In this document: in pieces, positions 6,132-12,490 of the stretch
Layout: each line of letters starts with the position of its first letter
How positions within the stretch are numbered: the first letter of the stretch is position 1
Translations under genes and position numbers: made by a program
Notes under the pieces: generated by a model
The model's database searches: none
Seen by the model: only the letters and a program-made list of their open reading frames with translations
What the model was told of the DNA's origin: nothing
Source: Pseudomonadota bacterium
Lineage (GTDB): Bacteria > Pseudomonadota > Gammaproteobacteria > Burkholderiales > Casimicrobiaceae
Direction of reading: 5' to 3'
DNA: 12,490 nucleotides
Assembly: GCA_029571495.1 (NCBI GenBank)
Contig: JAKPSO010000630.1
Location: 1 to 12,490 of the forward strand

Positions 6132-7457
6132 TTACTTGCCAATGCAGAATCGACTGAAGATCTCGCCGAGCAAATCGTCCGCGGTGAATTCGCCCGTGAT
6201 CTCACCGAGCGCTTCGTGCGCGAGGCGCAACTCTTCGGCGAAAAGTTCCAGCGCGACATGCTCAAGGTGCGCCGCTGCGTCATCAACGTGATTCAGCGCA
6301 GCGCGCAACGCCGTGACGTGACGCTCGCGCGCCATAAATCCGCCTTCCTCGCGGTAATTGAAGCCCACGGCGTCAGCAATGGCGCCTGTCAGCAACTCAA
6401 CCCCATCACCCGTTTTCGCTGATAACCAAACGCCGTGATCATCGATGCGCGCGGCATCTGACCGAAGGTCGATCTTGTTGTGCACAACGATGCGTGGCAA
6501 AGATTCAGGTAGCTCAGCGATTAACGCGTTCGAAACCGCCTGTGCCGATTCAACGATCACCAACGCGAGGTCGGCGTCGCGTATAGCAGCACGCGTGCGC
6601 TCGATACCCAATGCCTCCACCGGATCGGTCGTGTCTCGAAGGCCCGCCGTATCAACGATCTCCACGGGCAGCCCCTTGACGTTGATGTGGCTCTTCACGG
6701 TGTCGCGCGTGGTGCCCGCGATTGGCGTCACAATCGCAACCTCGTCTCCCGCGAGGGCGTTGAGCAGGCTTGATTTGCCGACATTGGGTTCGCCGGCGAG
6801 CACGATGCGAATGCCGTCGTGCAAAAGTTGCCCACGGCCCGCCTCCGCGATGACGCGCTGCAGCGCTACGCGCGTCTCAGCGAGCTGGTCGCGAGCGCGC
6901 TCGGCCTCAATGAACTCGACGTCTTCTTCCGGAAAGTCCAGCGTCGCCTCAACAAACATGCGCAGGCGGATGATCGTGTCTTGCAGCGTTTTGATGCGCG
7001 CCGAAAATTCCCCGGTCAGCGAACGCACCGCCGCACGCGCCGCGCTCTCGGTGGCTGCGTCGATCACATCGGCGACGGCTTCGGCCTGCGCCAAGTCGAG
7101 CTTGCCGTTGAGGTACGCGCGCTTTGTGAATTCGCCCGGCTCTGCGTGGCGCGCGCCGAGCTCTACACATCGCCGCACCAATGCCTGAAGCACCATCGGC
7201 GAACCATGTGCGTGCAGCTCCAACACATCTTCGCCAGTGAACGACGATGGTGCCGCAAAGTAAAGCGCAATGCCGTCGTCAATCGGTCGCCCGGCGGCGT
7301 CGAGAAAGCGCGTGTGCCGCGCAACGCGCGGGGTCAGACCGCGGCCGCAGAGCACACGCGTCATATCCGTCAACGACTTGCCCGACACCCGCACAATGCC
7401 GACACCACCGCGCCCCGGCGGTGTGGCGATGGCGACTATGGTGTCGGGATAAGCCAT
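6132..7457 (-). CDS. mnmE: tRNA uridine-5-carboxymethylaminomethyl modification GTPase MnmE (TrmE)
   Basis: MnmE works with MnmG to install the 5-carboxymethylaminomethyl group on U34 of certain tRNAs, using a folate one-carbon donor and GTP hydrolysis; it acts in the cytoplasm. The 441 residues show an N-terminal folate-binding domain beginning MAYPDTIVAIATPPGRGGVG and a helical domain split by the G domain. The G domain carries G1 GEPNVGKSS at 222-230, the G2 stretch TPIAGTTRD, G3 DTAGLRDT at 269-276, G4 NKID at 327-330 and G5 SAKTG at 346-350. The C-terminal FCIGK holds the conserved cysteine. Length is slightly under the usual 450-470. The start ATG at 7457 has a GAAG-type site. It sits downstream of yidC, its usual place in this cluster, with 80 bases between. 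All key motifs are intact. Confidence 0.97.
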   Translation of the reverse strand: MAYPDTIVAIATPPGRGGVGIVRVSGKSLTDMTRVLCGRGLTPRVARHTRFLDAAGRPIDDGIALYFAAPSSFTGEDVLELHAHGSPMVLQALVRRCVELGARHAEPGEFTKRAYLNGKLDLAQAEAVADVIDAATESAARAAVRSLTGEFSARIKTLQDTIIRLRMFVEATLDFPEEDVEFIEAERARDQLAETRVALQRVIAEAGRGQLLHDGIRIVLAGEPNVGKSSLLNALAGDEVAIVTPIAGTTRDTVKSHINVKGLPVEIVDTAGLRDTTDPVEALGIERTRAAIRDADLALVIVESAQAVSNALIAELPESLPRIVVHNKIDLRSDAARIDDHGVWLSAKTGDGVELLTGAIADAVGFNYREEGGFMARERHVTALRAALNHVDDAAAHLEHVALELFAEELRLAHEALGEITGEFTADDLLGEIFSRFCIGK

Positions 7458-7489
7458 GTCACTTCAATGCCTACGGAGCCTTCGTGCAA

Positions 7490-7516
7490 CCTCGATTTCG
7501 CTTCGCTGCATCGAGG
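7490..7516 (-). repeat. Inverted repeat in the yidC-mnmE gap
   Basis: CCTCGAT at 7490-7496 is the exact reverse complement of ATCGAGG at 7510-7516, with a 13-base spacer. The 80-base gap between yidC and mnmE thus holds a stem-loop in the mRNA. No T-run follows it on the minus strand, so it is unlikely to terminate. It could be a processing or stability element. I see no promoter here. Confidence 0.45.
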
Positions 7517-7537
7517 CTACGGTCGGGTATGCACGCG

Positions 7538-9238
7538 TTAGCGTTTGCCTGCGGCCACCACGGCGGCCTGCTCGCGCTCCAGCATTTTGTTGATCTGCCA
7601 TTGTTGCCCAATTTGCAGGATATTCGACACCGTCCAGTACAGCACGAGGCCAGCCGGGAAGAAGAAGAACATCGCGGCAAAAGCGACGGGCATGTATTGC
7701 ATGATCTTCTGCTGCATCGGGTCCATGCCCGGTGCAGGTGGCTGCAGTTTGGCTTGCGCGAACGCGGTCAGGCCGTACAGCACGGGAAGAATAAACAACG
7801 GATCAGGGCCAGAAAGATCATGAATCCAGCCGATCCACGGCGCATGGCGCAATTCGACAGCGGCCATCAGTACCCAATACAACGCGATGAACACCGGCAT
7901 CTGGATAAGGATCGGCAGACATCCACCGAGCGGATTGATCTTCTCTTTCTTGTAAAGCTCCATCATCGCTTGATTGAGCTTGACGCGGTCGTCGGCGTAT
8001 TTGGTTTGAATTTCTTTGAGCTTCGGTCCGACGAGCTTCATTTTGCCCATGCTGCGACCTGCGGCGGCGTTAAGCGGATAGAACACCGCCTTAATCAGGA
8101 TCGTCAGCAGGATGATCGCCCAGCCCCAGTTGCCCACGAAACTGTGGAACCATTTGAGCAGCCAGAACATTGGCGCGGCGACGAAGTTGAACATGCCGTA
8201 GTCGACGACGAGTTCAAGTCCCGGAGCCGCAGCCTTCAGCGCGTCTTGCTCTTGCGGGCCCATGTAAAGCGGCACGTTGATCTTGGCCGTCGCGCCCGGC
8301 GCAATATCGCCTACGGCGGTCTTGAGGCCTGCCAAGTAGTTGTCCGCGCCATCCACCTTTAGTGCGTAGTTCTCGCGCTTCATGCCCGCCTTCGGCAACC
8401 ACGCGTCTACGAAGTAATGCTCAACCATCCCGATCCAACCGTTGTCCACATTTTGCGGATAGAGGTTCTTCTTGCCTTTTTCGAGGTCTTTGTAGTCAAT
8501 CTTCTTGTACTTATCTTGTTCGGAATACGCCACGGGGCCGTGAAAAATTCCGACCATGCCGTTTTCAGTACCAGTCACTTTGCTGTCGCGTTGTAACTGA
8601 AAATACGCAACGGGACTGACTGCAGCAGCGCCACCATTCGTGACTTCGTGTGCGACGTCAACGATGTAACTACCACGCTTAAACGTGTACACGAGATCTG
8701 TCTTGCCCCCGGACGCGATGGGCGCCGACAAACGAATCTCTAGTGAGTTCGCAGTGCCCATTTCGGATGAACCAGACACCTTGCTGTAAGGCGAGTAGTG
8801 ATTGGCGAAGCCCGTCGTATTGAAACCCGACTGCGCCACGTGCGTGCGGTCTTTGTTCTTCAACAAAACGTAGTACGGCTTGCTCTTGTCCGCCGCGTCT
8901 TTGTCCTCGTTCAACGCAACTTCTTCAATCACGCCGCCGATGGTGTTGATCTTCGCGGTGAAGAGATCGGTCTTAACCGTCAACACCTCGCCGGCTGGCG
9001 CCGCAGCCGGAGCAACAGCAGGAGCGGTCGCTCCGGGGACTGCACCAGCAGGGGCGGTCGCGGCATTGGACCCCGCCGCTGGCGCGGTGGGGACGTCGGC
9101 TTTCTTGTCCGTCGTTGCGGCAGGCGCGGTGATCGGAGCTACGGGTTTCGGCGGGGCGTTTTCTTTTTGCCACGCCTGAAACAGGAACACACCCGACATA
9201 GAAAAGATGACGAATAGAACGAGACGCTGGAAGTCCAT
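7538..9238 (-). CDS. yidC: Membrane protein insertase YidC
   Basis: YidC inserts and folds inner-membrane proteins, alone or with SecYEG. The 566 residues have an N-terminal TM segment (about 5-22, LVLFVIFSMSGVFLF). An Ala/Pro-rich linker at about 27-84 follows, then the large periplasmic domain to about 350. The C-terminal insertase core begins near 357 and holds KAVFYPLNAAAGRSMGKMK, KINPLGGCLPILIQMPVF (about residues 433-450), SGPDPLFILPVLYGL and PAGLVLYWTVSNILQIGQQ. Lys383 stands where E. coli has the groove arginine (Arg366) of the hydrophilic cavity. A positive charge is kept, and I do not treat this as abnormal. The ATG at 9238 has no strong ribosome site and follows the yidD stop by 13 bases. 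Its place after yidD and before mnmE is the standard cluster order. Length is normal for a proteobacterial YidC. Confidence 0.97.
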   Translation of the reverse strand: MDFQRLVLFVIFSMSGVFLFQAWQKENAPPKPVAPITAPAATTDKKADVPTAPAAGSNAATAPAGAVPGATAPAVAPAAAPAGEVLTVKTDLFTAKINTIGGVIEEVALNEDKDAADKSKPYYVLLKNKDRTHVAQSGFNTTGFANHYSPYSKVSGSSEMGTANSLEIRLSAPIASGGKTDLVYTFKRGSYIVDVAHEVTNGGAAAVSPVAYFQLQRDSKVTGTENGMVGIFHGPVAYSEQDKYKKIDYKDLEKGKKNLYPQNVDNGWIGMVEHYFVDAWLPKAGMKRENYALKVDGADNYLAGLKTAVGDIAPGATAKINVPLYMGPQEQDALKAAAPGLELVVDYGMFNFVAAPMFWLLKWFHSFVGNWGWAIILLTILIKAVFYPLNAAAGRSMGKMKLVGPKLKEIQTKYADDRVKLNQAMMELYKKEKINPLGGCLPILIQMPVFIALYWVLMAAVELRHAPWIGWIHDLSGPDPLFILPVLYGLTAFAQAKLQPPAPGMDPMQQKIMQYMPVAFAAMFFFFPAGLVLYWTVSNILQIGQQWQINKMLEREQAAVVAAGKR

Positions 9239-9251
9239 GGTGGGCTTTCAG

Positions 9252-9557
9252 TTAGAGGTTGGAAGAAACGGAATGCGTCGCACTAGTACGTGCAGCGCTT
9301 TTTTCAGGAACAGGGTCATAGCCGCCCGCATGCCACGGGTGGCATTTCGCGAGGCGCTTTGCACCCAGAGCTGCGCCATGAATCACGCCGTAGGCGCCGA
9401 TGGCCTCCGCAGTGTATTCGGAGCAACTTGGAAAGAACCGGCAGCGCTGACCAAGCATCGGGCGAATACCGTATTGGTATGCCTTGATGAGTCCGAGGGC
9501 AACGGCACTTGCCGGATTTGGACGTCGCGCGTCCGTCGTTGATTCGCGTGTGTTCAC
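9252..9557 (-). CDS. yidD: Membrane protein insertion efficiency factor YidD
   Basis: YidD is a small amphipathic, membrane-associated protein that improves insertion of YidC substrates. The 101 residues show the family signature RCRFFPSCSEY at 38-48 and KCHPWHAGGYDPVP at 71-84, joined by the helix AIGAYGVIHGAALGAKRL. The first 18 residues and the last 17 are unconserved extensions. The GTG start at 9557-9555 overlaps the rnpA stop TGA (9556-9554) in a GTGA junction, so translation is probably coupled. A GGTGAG-like purine stretch precedes it. A later start near residue 18 would also leave a complete core, so the exact start is less certain than the family. Confidence 0.94.
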   Translation of the reverse strand: MNTRESTTDARRPNPASAVALGLIKAYQYGIRPMLGQRCRFFPSCSEYTAEAIGAYGVIHGAALGAKRLAKCHPWHAGGYDPVPEKSAARTSATHSVSSNL

Positions 9558-10000
9558 ACGCTCACCGTTGACCGTGAGGGTGCCAACTTAGTCGACACGG
9601 CAACGCCACGAGAGGTGGCCTGTTTAGCGATTTCACGATCAAGCGCACCCATCCATTCAGCAATCACTGCTGGGACATCTTTGGGCTTTATCGCGGTACT
9701 CAAGCGCACGACATATTGTGTGTCGGGCAATACGGCCTGACGCAGACGAAATTGTTCGCGGATACGACGCTTAACGGAGTTGCGCAGGACAGCGGTGCGC
9801 GCGTTCTTCTTGCCGATCATCAGGCCCAGACGGGGCCGCGCGGCAGCGCGTGCGCTGGGCTCATCGGCGCGGCGGTAAACCCACAAGTATTGCCCGCGCT
9901 GCGCACGCGTTTTCAACGCGCGCACGAAGTCGTCCGGCTCTAACAGCCGGGCAGCGCGCGGGAAACTTTGTCCCGCAAATTCAGCGGGCACGACCGGCAC
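9554..10000 (-). CDS. rnpA: Ribonuclease P protein component
   Basis: RnpA is the protein cofactor of RNase P, which trims the 5' leader of precursor tRNAs together with the M1 RNA. The 148 residues include the expected FVRALKTRAQRG stretch, then RLGLMIGKKNARTAVLRNSVKRRIREQFR, where RNSVKRRIREQFR (73-85) is the conserved RNR-type RNA-binding motif (RNS rather than RNR at its start). The visible frame stays open without an ATG, GTG or TTG back to the rpmH stop, so GTG at 10000 is the only candidate start. No clear ribosome site precedes it. Coupling to rpmH is plausible across the 48-base gap. The protein is slightly long for the family (usually about 110-130), mainly from a 20-residue N-terminal and a 20-residue C-terminal extension. 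Confidence 0.95.
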   Translation of the reverse strand: MPVVPAEFAGQSFPRAARLLEPDDFVRALKTRAQRGQYLWVYRRADEPSARAAARPRLGLMIGKKNARTAVLRNSVKRRIREQFRLRQAVLPDTQYVVRLSTAIKPKDVPAVIAEWMGALDREIAKQATSRGVAVSTKLAPSRSTVSV

Positions 10001-10048
10001 GGCAGAAGGTGAAAGCGCAACGTGCGTGATGAGGCGCAGCGGTGGCGA

Positions 10049-10183
10049 TTAAGCCGAGAGAACGGCGCGGCCTTTGGCGCGACGGGCACGGATAACACCG
10101 CGACCACCCTTGGTTGCCATACGGGCGCGGAAACCGTGGTTACGCTTGCGACGAATGACTGATGGCTGATAGGTACGTTTCAT
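10049..10183 (-). CDS. rpmH: 50S ribosomal protein L34
   Basis: L34 is a small basic protein of the large ribosomal subunit. The 44-codon gene reads [20 protein letters not shown] then [20 protein letters not shown] and ends VLSA. This matches L34 throughout: the MKRTYQPS opening, the RKRxHGFRxRM core and the RRxKGRxxL end. The ATG is at 10183-10181 and the TAA stop at 10051-10049. It is the first gene of the rpmH-rnpA-yidD-yidC-mnmE cluster. A leader of about 90 bases separates it from the upstream EamA gene. The usual neighbour dnaA is not upstream. Confidence 0.98.
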   Translation of the reverse strand: MKRTYQPSVIRRKRNHGFRARMATKGGRGVIRARRAKGRAVLSA

Positions 10184-10245
10184 GATGTTCTACGCTTGTT
10201 TTGGTGTGTGTTCAAGAAGCTCTTCCATTCGGATGTGGAATAGCT

Positions 10246-10274
10246 GGCTCTTCGCATGAAATTGCGAAAAAGCC
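10246..10274 (-). other. Stem-loop in the rpmH leader, just after the probable promoter
   Basis: TTCGCA at 10251-10256 pairs with TGCGAA at 10263-10268 around a 6-base loop. GGCT at 10246-10249 pairs with AGCC at 10271-10274, with a small bulge between the two stems. If transcription starts just downstream of the -10 element at 10279-10284, this stem is at the extreme 5' end of the rpmH mRNA. It could protect that end, or help end transcripts arriving from EamA. No T-run follows, so a terminator role is not obvious. Confidence 0.5.
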
Positions 10275-10278
10275 TTGA

Positions 10279-10284
10279 ATTATA
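10279..10284 (-). promoter_or_regulatory. Probable -10 element for rpmH, overlapping the EamA stop codon
   Basis: On the minus strand these six bases read TATAAT, the exact consensus -10, and the EamA TAA stop (10282-10280) lies within them. No good -35 is visible at 16-18 bases; TTAGCT about 19 bases upstream is weak. Its position, about 95 bases ahead of the rpmH start, suits a promoter for this cluster. This is a sequence match only. Confidence 0.5.
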
Positions 10285-11179
10285 GCTTCGGAACAGACGT
10301 AGCAGCTAATTTGCGGGCTTTTGGCCCGAAGCCGAGCGTGAGCCCCGTCCCGACGAGCACAATGACGCCGCCCACCACCATGGGCCAAGTGACTGTTTCG
10401 CCCAAAAATAGTGCGCCCCAAGCAATCGCGAATACCGGGATGAGGAAGGTGACGGTCGACGCCTTTTGCCCGCCAAGCCGTGCAATGAGGCGGAAATACA
10501 GGATCAGAGCGAAAGCAGTCGCCAACACCGCGAGCGCGATGGCGGCAAGCCACGCGGCCACGGACGGGGGCTTGTCCGGCCAAAACATCACCGTAAGCGG
10601 CGAAAGTGCGAGCGCCGAGGCCAATTGGCTCCCGGCCGCGACCGTCATCGGCGCCACGCCTGCGAGCTTCTTTTTCGCGTAATGCGTCGAAAAACCGTAT
10701 GCGATGGTCGCGAGGATACCAGCAACCACGGCCAACCCTGAGCCGCCGGGTTTGAAGTCGACCTTGCCCCACGTCAGCACCACCATGCCGAGGACACCAA
10801 GCGCGAGCCCAATCCACTGCCGCTTCGACAGACTGGCGTTCAGCCACACCAAACCCACCACGGCAGCCCAAAGCGGCGTTCCGGCATTAATGAGCCCCGA
10901 AAAACCCGCCGTCAGCGACAGCGCGGCGTACCCAAGCAGCGTGAACGGGATCGCAGCGTTCATGAGACCGACGATCGCGAGGGGTCGAGCCGCCGCCCGC
11001 GACGAGCCTAACCCCTCGCGCAAAAAGACCAGCGGATACAGACAAAGCGCGGCGACCCCCGAGCGCAAACCAATCAATGCAAACGGCCCGAACTCAGGCG
11101 CTCCGATGCGCATGAACAGAAACGAAGCGCCCCAAATCGCGGCGAGCAGCACAAAGTCGATGATGTCGCGGCGGATCAA
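10280..11179 (-). CDS. EamA-family (drug/metabolite superfamily) membrane transporter
   Basis: An inner-membrane transporter of the DMT/EamA family, whose known members mostly export metabolites or amino acids. The 299 residues alternate hydrophobic helices with short charged loops, as expected for ten TM segments in two related halves. The first helix carries the EamA-typical LLAAIWGASFLFMRIG, and each half ends in a WxG/LGETVT-like pattern (GALFLGETVTWPMVVGG near the C-terminus). I chose TTG at 11179-11177: its TTGA junction overlaps the ogt stop, an AGAAGG site lies 6 bases upstream (11191-11186), and it gives the usual 290-300 residue length. An upstream extension inside ogt would add unlikely sequence. 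Co-transcription with the repair genes is likely, but a repair-related role is only a guess. The substrate is unknown. Confidence 0.88.
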   Translation of the reverse strand: MIRRDIIDFVLLAAIWGASFLFMRIGAPEFGPFALIGLRSGVAALCLYPLVFLREGLGSSRAAARPLAIVGLMNAAIPFTLLGYAALSLTAGFSGLINAGTPLWAAVVGLVWLNASLSKRQWIGLALGVLGMVVLTWGKVDFKPGGSGLAVVAGILATIAYGFSTHYAKKKLAGVAPMTVAAGSQLASALALSPLTVMFWPDKPPSVAAWLAAIALAVLATAFALILYFRLIARLGGQKASTVTFLIPVFAIAWGALFLGETVTWPMVVGGVIVLVGTGLTLGFGPKARKLAATSVPKL

Positions 11180-11658
11180 AGGATGCCTTCTAGTTTGAGA
11201 AGAAACGCCTTGTTGTGCAGCCCACCCGCGTAGCCGGTCAGGGTGCCGTTCGCGCCGATGACTCGGTGGCACGGCACGATGATGCCGATTGGGTTCTTGC
11301 CATTGGCCGCTCCGACCGCGCGCACGGCCGTGGGTTGGCCCATCGCGTGCGCTTGTTGCCCGTAGGTGCGCGTTTCGCCAAACGGAATTTTGGTCAGCGC
11401 GATCCACGCGCGCTTTTGAAACTCCGTCCCGCGCGGGGCAAGCGGCACCGTGAAGCCACGAAGCTTGCCCGCAAAGTACGCATCCAGTTCGCGCTTCGTT
11501 TGTTCGAACACCGTGAGTGCCGAATTCCGCTGCCAGTGCCCGCTGCTGGCCGGCACGTATTTGCCAGCGGTCATGTGCAAATCCGTCAGCGCTGTGCCGT
11601 CGGACAGGAACAGCAACTCGCCCACTGGTGAGTCGTAAAGGTCGTAATAAGTGGTCAC
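11176..11658 (-). CDS. ogt: Methylated-DNA--protein-cysteine S-methyltransferase (Ogt-type)
   Basis: This suicide repair enzyme transfers the alkyl group from O6-alkylguanine (and O4-alkylthymine) to its own cysteine. The 160 residues are the Ogt-sized form without the Ada sensor domain. They open MTTYYDLYDSPVGELLFLSD. The signature PCHRVIG holds the acceptor Cys130, within the conserved IGIIVPCHRVI. Other family features are RAVGAANGKNP and the FxRAxWxAL-type stretch FQKRAWIALTKIPFGETRTYG. The GTG start at 11658 has GAGG at 11670-11667 with 8-base spacing. That ribosome site overlaps the glycosylase stop codon (11671-11669), so the two genes are probably coupled. The stop overlaps the TTG start of EamA. 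All catalytic features are intact. Confidence 0.95.
   Translation of the reverse strand: MTTYYDLYDSPVGELLFLSDGTALTDLHMTAGKYVPASSGHWQRNSALTVFEQTKRELDAYFAGKLRGFTVPLAPRGTEFQKRAWIALTKIPFGETRTYGQQAHAMGQPTAVRAVGAANGKNPIGIIVPCHRVIGANGTLTGYAGGLHNKAFLLKLEGIL
11186..11191 (-). promoter_or_regulatory. Ribosome binding site supporting the TTG start of EamA
   Basis: The minus strand reads AGAAGG here, 6 bases before the TTG at 11179-11177. It lies within the last codons of ogt. Together with the overlapping stop and start, it makes translational coupling likely and settles the start choice. Confidence 0.7.
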
Positions 11659-11668
11659 GGTCGCATCC

Positions 11669-12490
11669 TCATTTCACATTCACAGGTTCAAGCTTGCGCC
11701 ACGTATGCAGCACCGCGTAGCTGCGCCAAGGCCGCCACGCTTCGGCGATTGCCTCGGCTTCGCGCTGGCCCTTTGCAGTGTTGGGCAAATTCATCGCGTT
11801 CAGCAGCGCCACGTCCTGCGGTGGCCACGCGTCGGGCCACGCGAGCGCCCGCATCGCGATGTAATGCGCGGTCCACGGTCCGACGCCTTTGATGGATCTG
11901 AGCGCATCAATCGTGGCTGTTGGTTCGGAGTCGCTTGCGAGCAGCAGACGCCCCTCGGTGACCGCGCGCGCAATCGCGATCATCGCCTCGGCGCGCTGCC
12001 CCACGATGCCAAGTTTGCCTATGTCGTCGCGCGTCAACGTCGCAACGCGCGCTGGCGCTGGAAATGCGCGGGTCAACTCAGCAAACGGCGTTTCAACGAC
12101 ATCTCCGAAGGCATCGACGAACCTCGTTGCGAGCGTGCGCGCCGCCTTCACGGTCACTTGTTGGCCAAGTATCGCGCGTAACGCAAGCTCGAATCCGTCA
12201 AACGCGCCCGGCAGGCGCAGGCCCGGTGCGCCTGCCGCCAAATCGCCCAACGCGGCGGCAATTTCCTGCGGGTCGGCCGCGACGTCGAACACCTGCTTGG
12301 TGCGCGACAACATGGTTTGCGTCACGGGCGCGAGCGAAGCAGCGAAGCGAAGTTGTAACGCGTGCCGTGACGGCAAGTGACTGACTTCGAGCCAACCGCC
12401 CGCGCGCTCTGTGCCTCGAATCACACGGCGATAGGCACCGTCCAGCACTGCCTCGACACCAGGCACCGCGCGCTGTTCGAAAAAGGCCAA
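11669..12490 (-). CDS. alkA: DNA-3-methyladenine glycosylase II (AlkA-type), N-terminus beyond the window
   Basis: AlkA-type glycosylases of the HhH-GPD superfamily excise 3-methyladenine and other N-alkylated purines. The visible 274 codons begin inside the gene: the right edge falls on a leucine codon before AFFEQRAVPGVEAVLDGAYRR, the usual AlkA segment near the start of its N-terminal domain. The helix-hairpin-helix region is LRSIKGVGPWTAHYIAMRAL. The following PPQDVALLNAM places an Asp (visible residue 226) where the AlkA catalytic Asp238 lies. The protein ends KLEPVNVK with TGA at 11671-11669. Upstream sequence is missing, so I cannot tell plain AlkA from an Ada-AlkA fusion with a methyl sensor and AraC-type DNA-binding domain; both are common in this group. 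It is followed by ogt 10 bases on. Confidence 0.9.
   Translation of the reverse strand: MAFFEQRAVPGVEAVLDGAYRRVIRGTERAGGWLEVSHLPSRHALQLRFAASLAPVTQTMLSRTKQVFDVAADPQEIAAALGDLAAGAPGLRLPGAFDGFELALRAILGQQVTVKAARTLATRFVDAFGDVVETPFAELTRAFPAPARVATLTRDDIGKLGIVGQRAEAMIAIARAVTEGRLLLASDSEPTATIDALRSIKGVGPWTAHYIAMRALAWPDAWPPQDVALLNAMNLPNTAKGQREAEAIAEAWRPWRSYAVLHTWRKLEPVNVK

Noticed and set aside
8090..8100. Lys383 of YidC as loss of the groove arginine
   Set aside because: A positive charge is retained, and to my knowledge lysine is common at this place in betaproteobacterial YidC.
7247..8362. A 371-codon open frame on the plus strand opposite mnmE and yidC
   Set aside because: The product is Arg/His-rich without motifs and lies antisense to two well-supported genes.
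10184..10279. oriC or DnaA boxes ahead of rpmH
   Set aside because: Only a poor match (TATTCCACA on the minus strand near 10235-10243) is visible, with no cluster and no dnaA nearby. The better-looking TTGTCCACA near 8443 lies inside yidC.
11180..11407. Upstream extension of the EamA protein to position 11407
   Set aside because: The extra residues are Arg/His-rich, lie within ogt in another frame and precede a good ribosome site and TTG start.

Overview
This GC-rich window (roughly 60% by eye) looks like chromosomal DNA of a betaproteobacterium, probably Burkholderiales or a close relative. The reasons are a Bug-type solute-binding protein (a family greatly expanded in that group), the rpmH-rnpA-yidD-yidC-mnmE order, and the style of YidC and the RND adaptor. 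I see no phage genes, transposases, CRISPR arrays, tRNAs or rRNAs. Coding density is high and no gap exceeds 150 bases.

Layout. (1) 1-1736, minus strand: an RND efflux adaptor followed by the first 74 codons of its inner-membrane pump, which runs off the left edge. (2) 1846-2847, plus strand: an exported Bug/TctC-type solute-binding protein, divergent from the adaptor. (3) 2898-5330, plus strand: an MBOAT O-acyltransferase of the AlgI type, tightly coupled to a membrane-anchored SGNH-like partner. This resembles the two-protein machines that move acyl groups across the inner membrane onto an exported glycan. (4) 5337-10183, minus strand: the housekeeping cluster rpmH, rnpA, yidD, yidC, mnmE, followed by a cytidylate-kinase-like protein with an extra C-terminal domain that meets the SGNH gene end to end. 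(5) 10280-12490, minus strand: an apparent three-gene unit of an AlkA-type 3-methyladenine glycosylase (cut by the right edge), an Ogt-type O6-alkylguanine methyltransferase and an EamA-family membrane transporter.

How the genes fit together. The rpmH cluster links a ribosomal protein, the RNase P protein, two membrane-protein insertion factors and a tRNA-modification GTPase. Its probable promoter lies over the stop codon of the EamA gene. dnaA and oriC, often next to rpmH, are not here. AlkA and Ogt repair complementary alkylation lesions (N-alkyl purines by excision, O6-alkylguanine by direct transfer). Starts are often not ATG: GTG for rnpA, yidD, ogt and the kinase-like gene, and TTG for EamA.

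Nothing here is plainly a new system. The most unusual items are the kinase-like protein with a possible degenerate ParB-like tail, and the MBOAT-SGNH pair with no glycan-synthesis genes in view.
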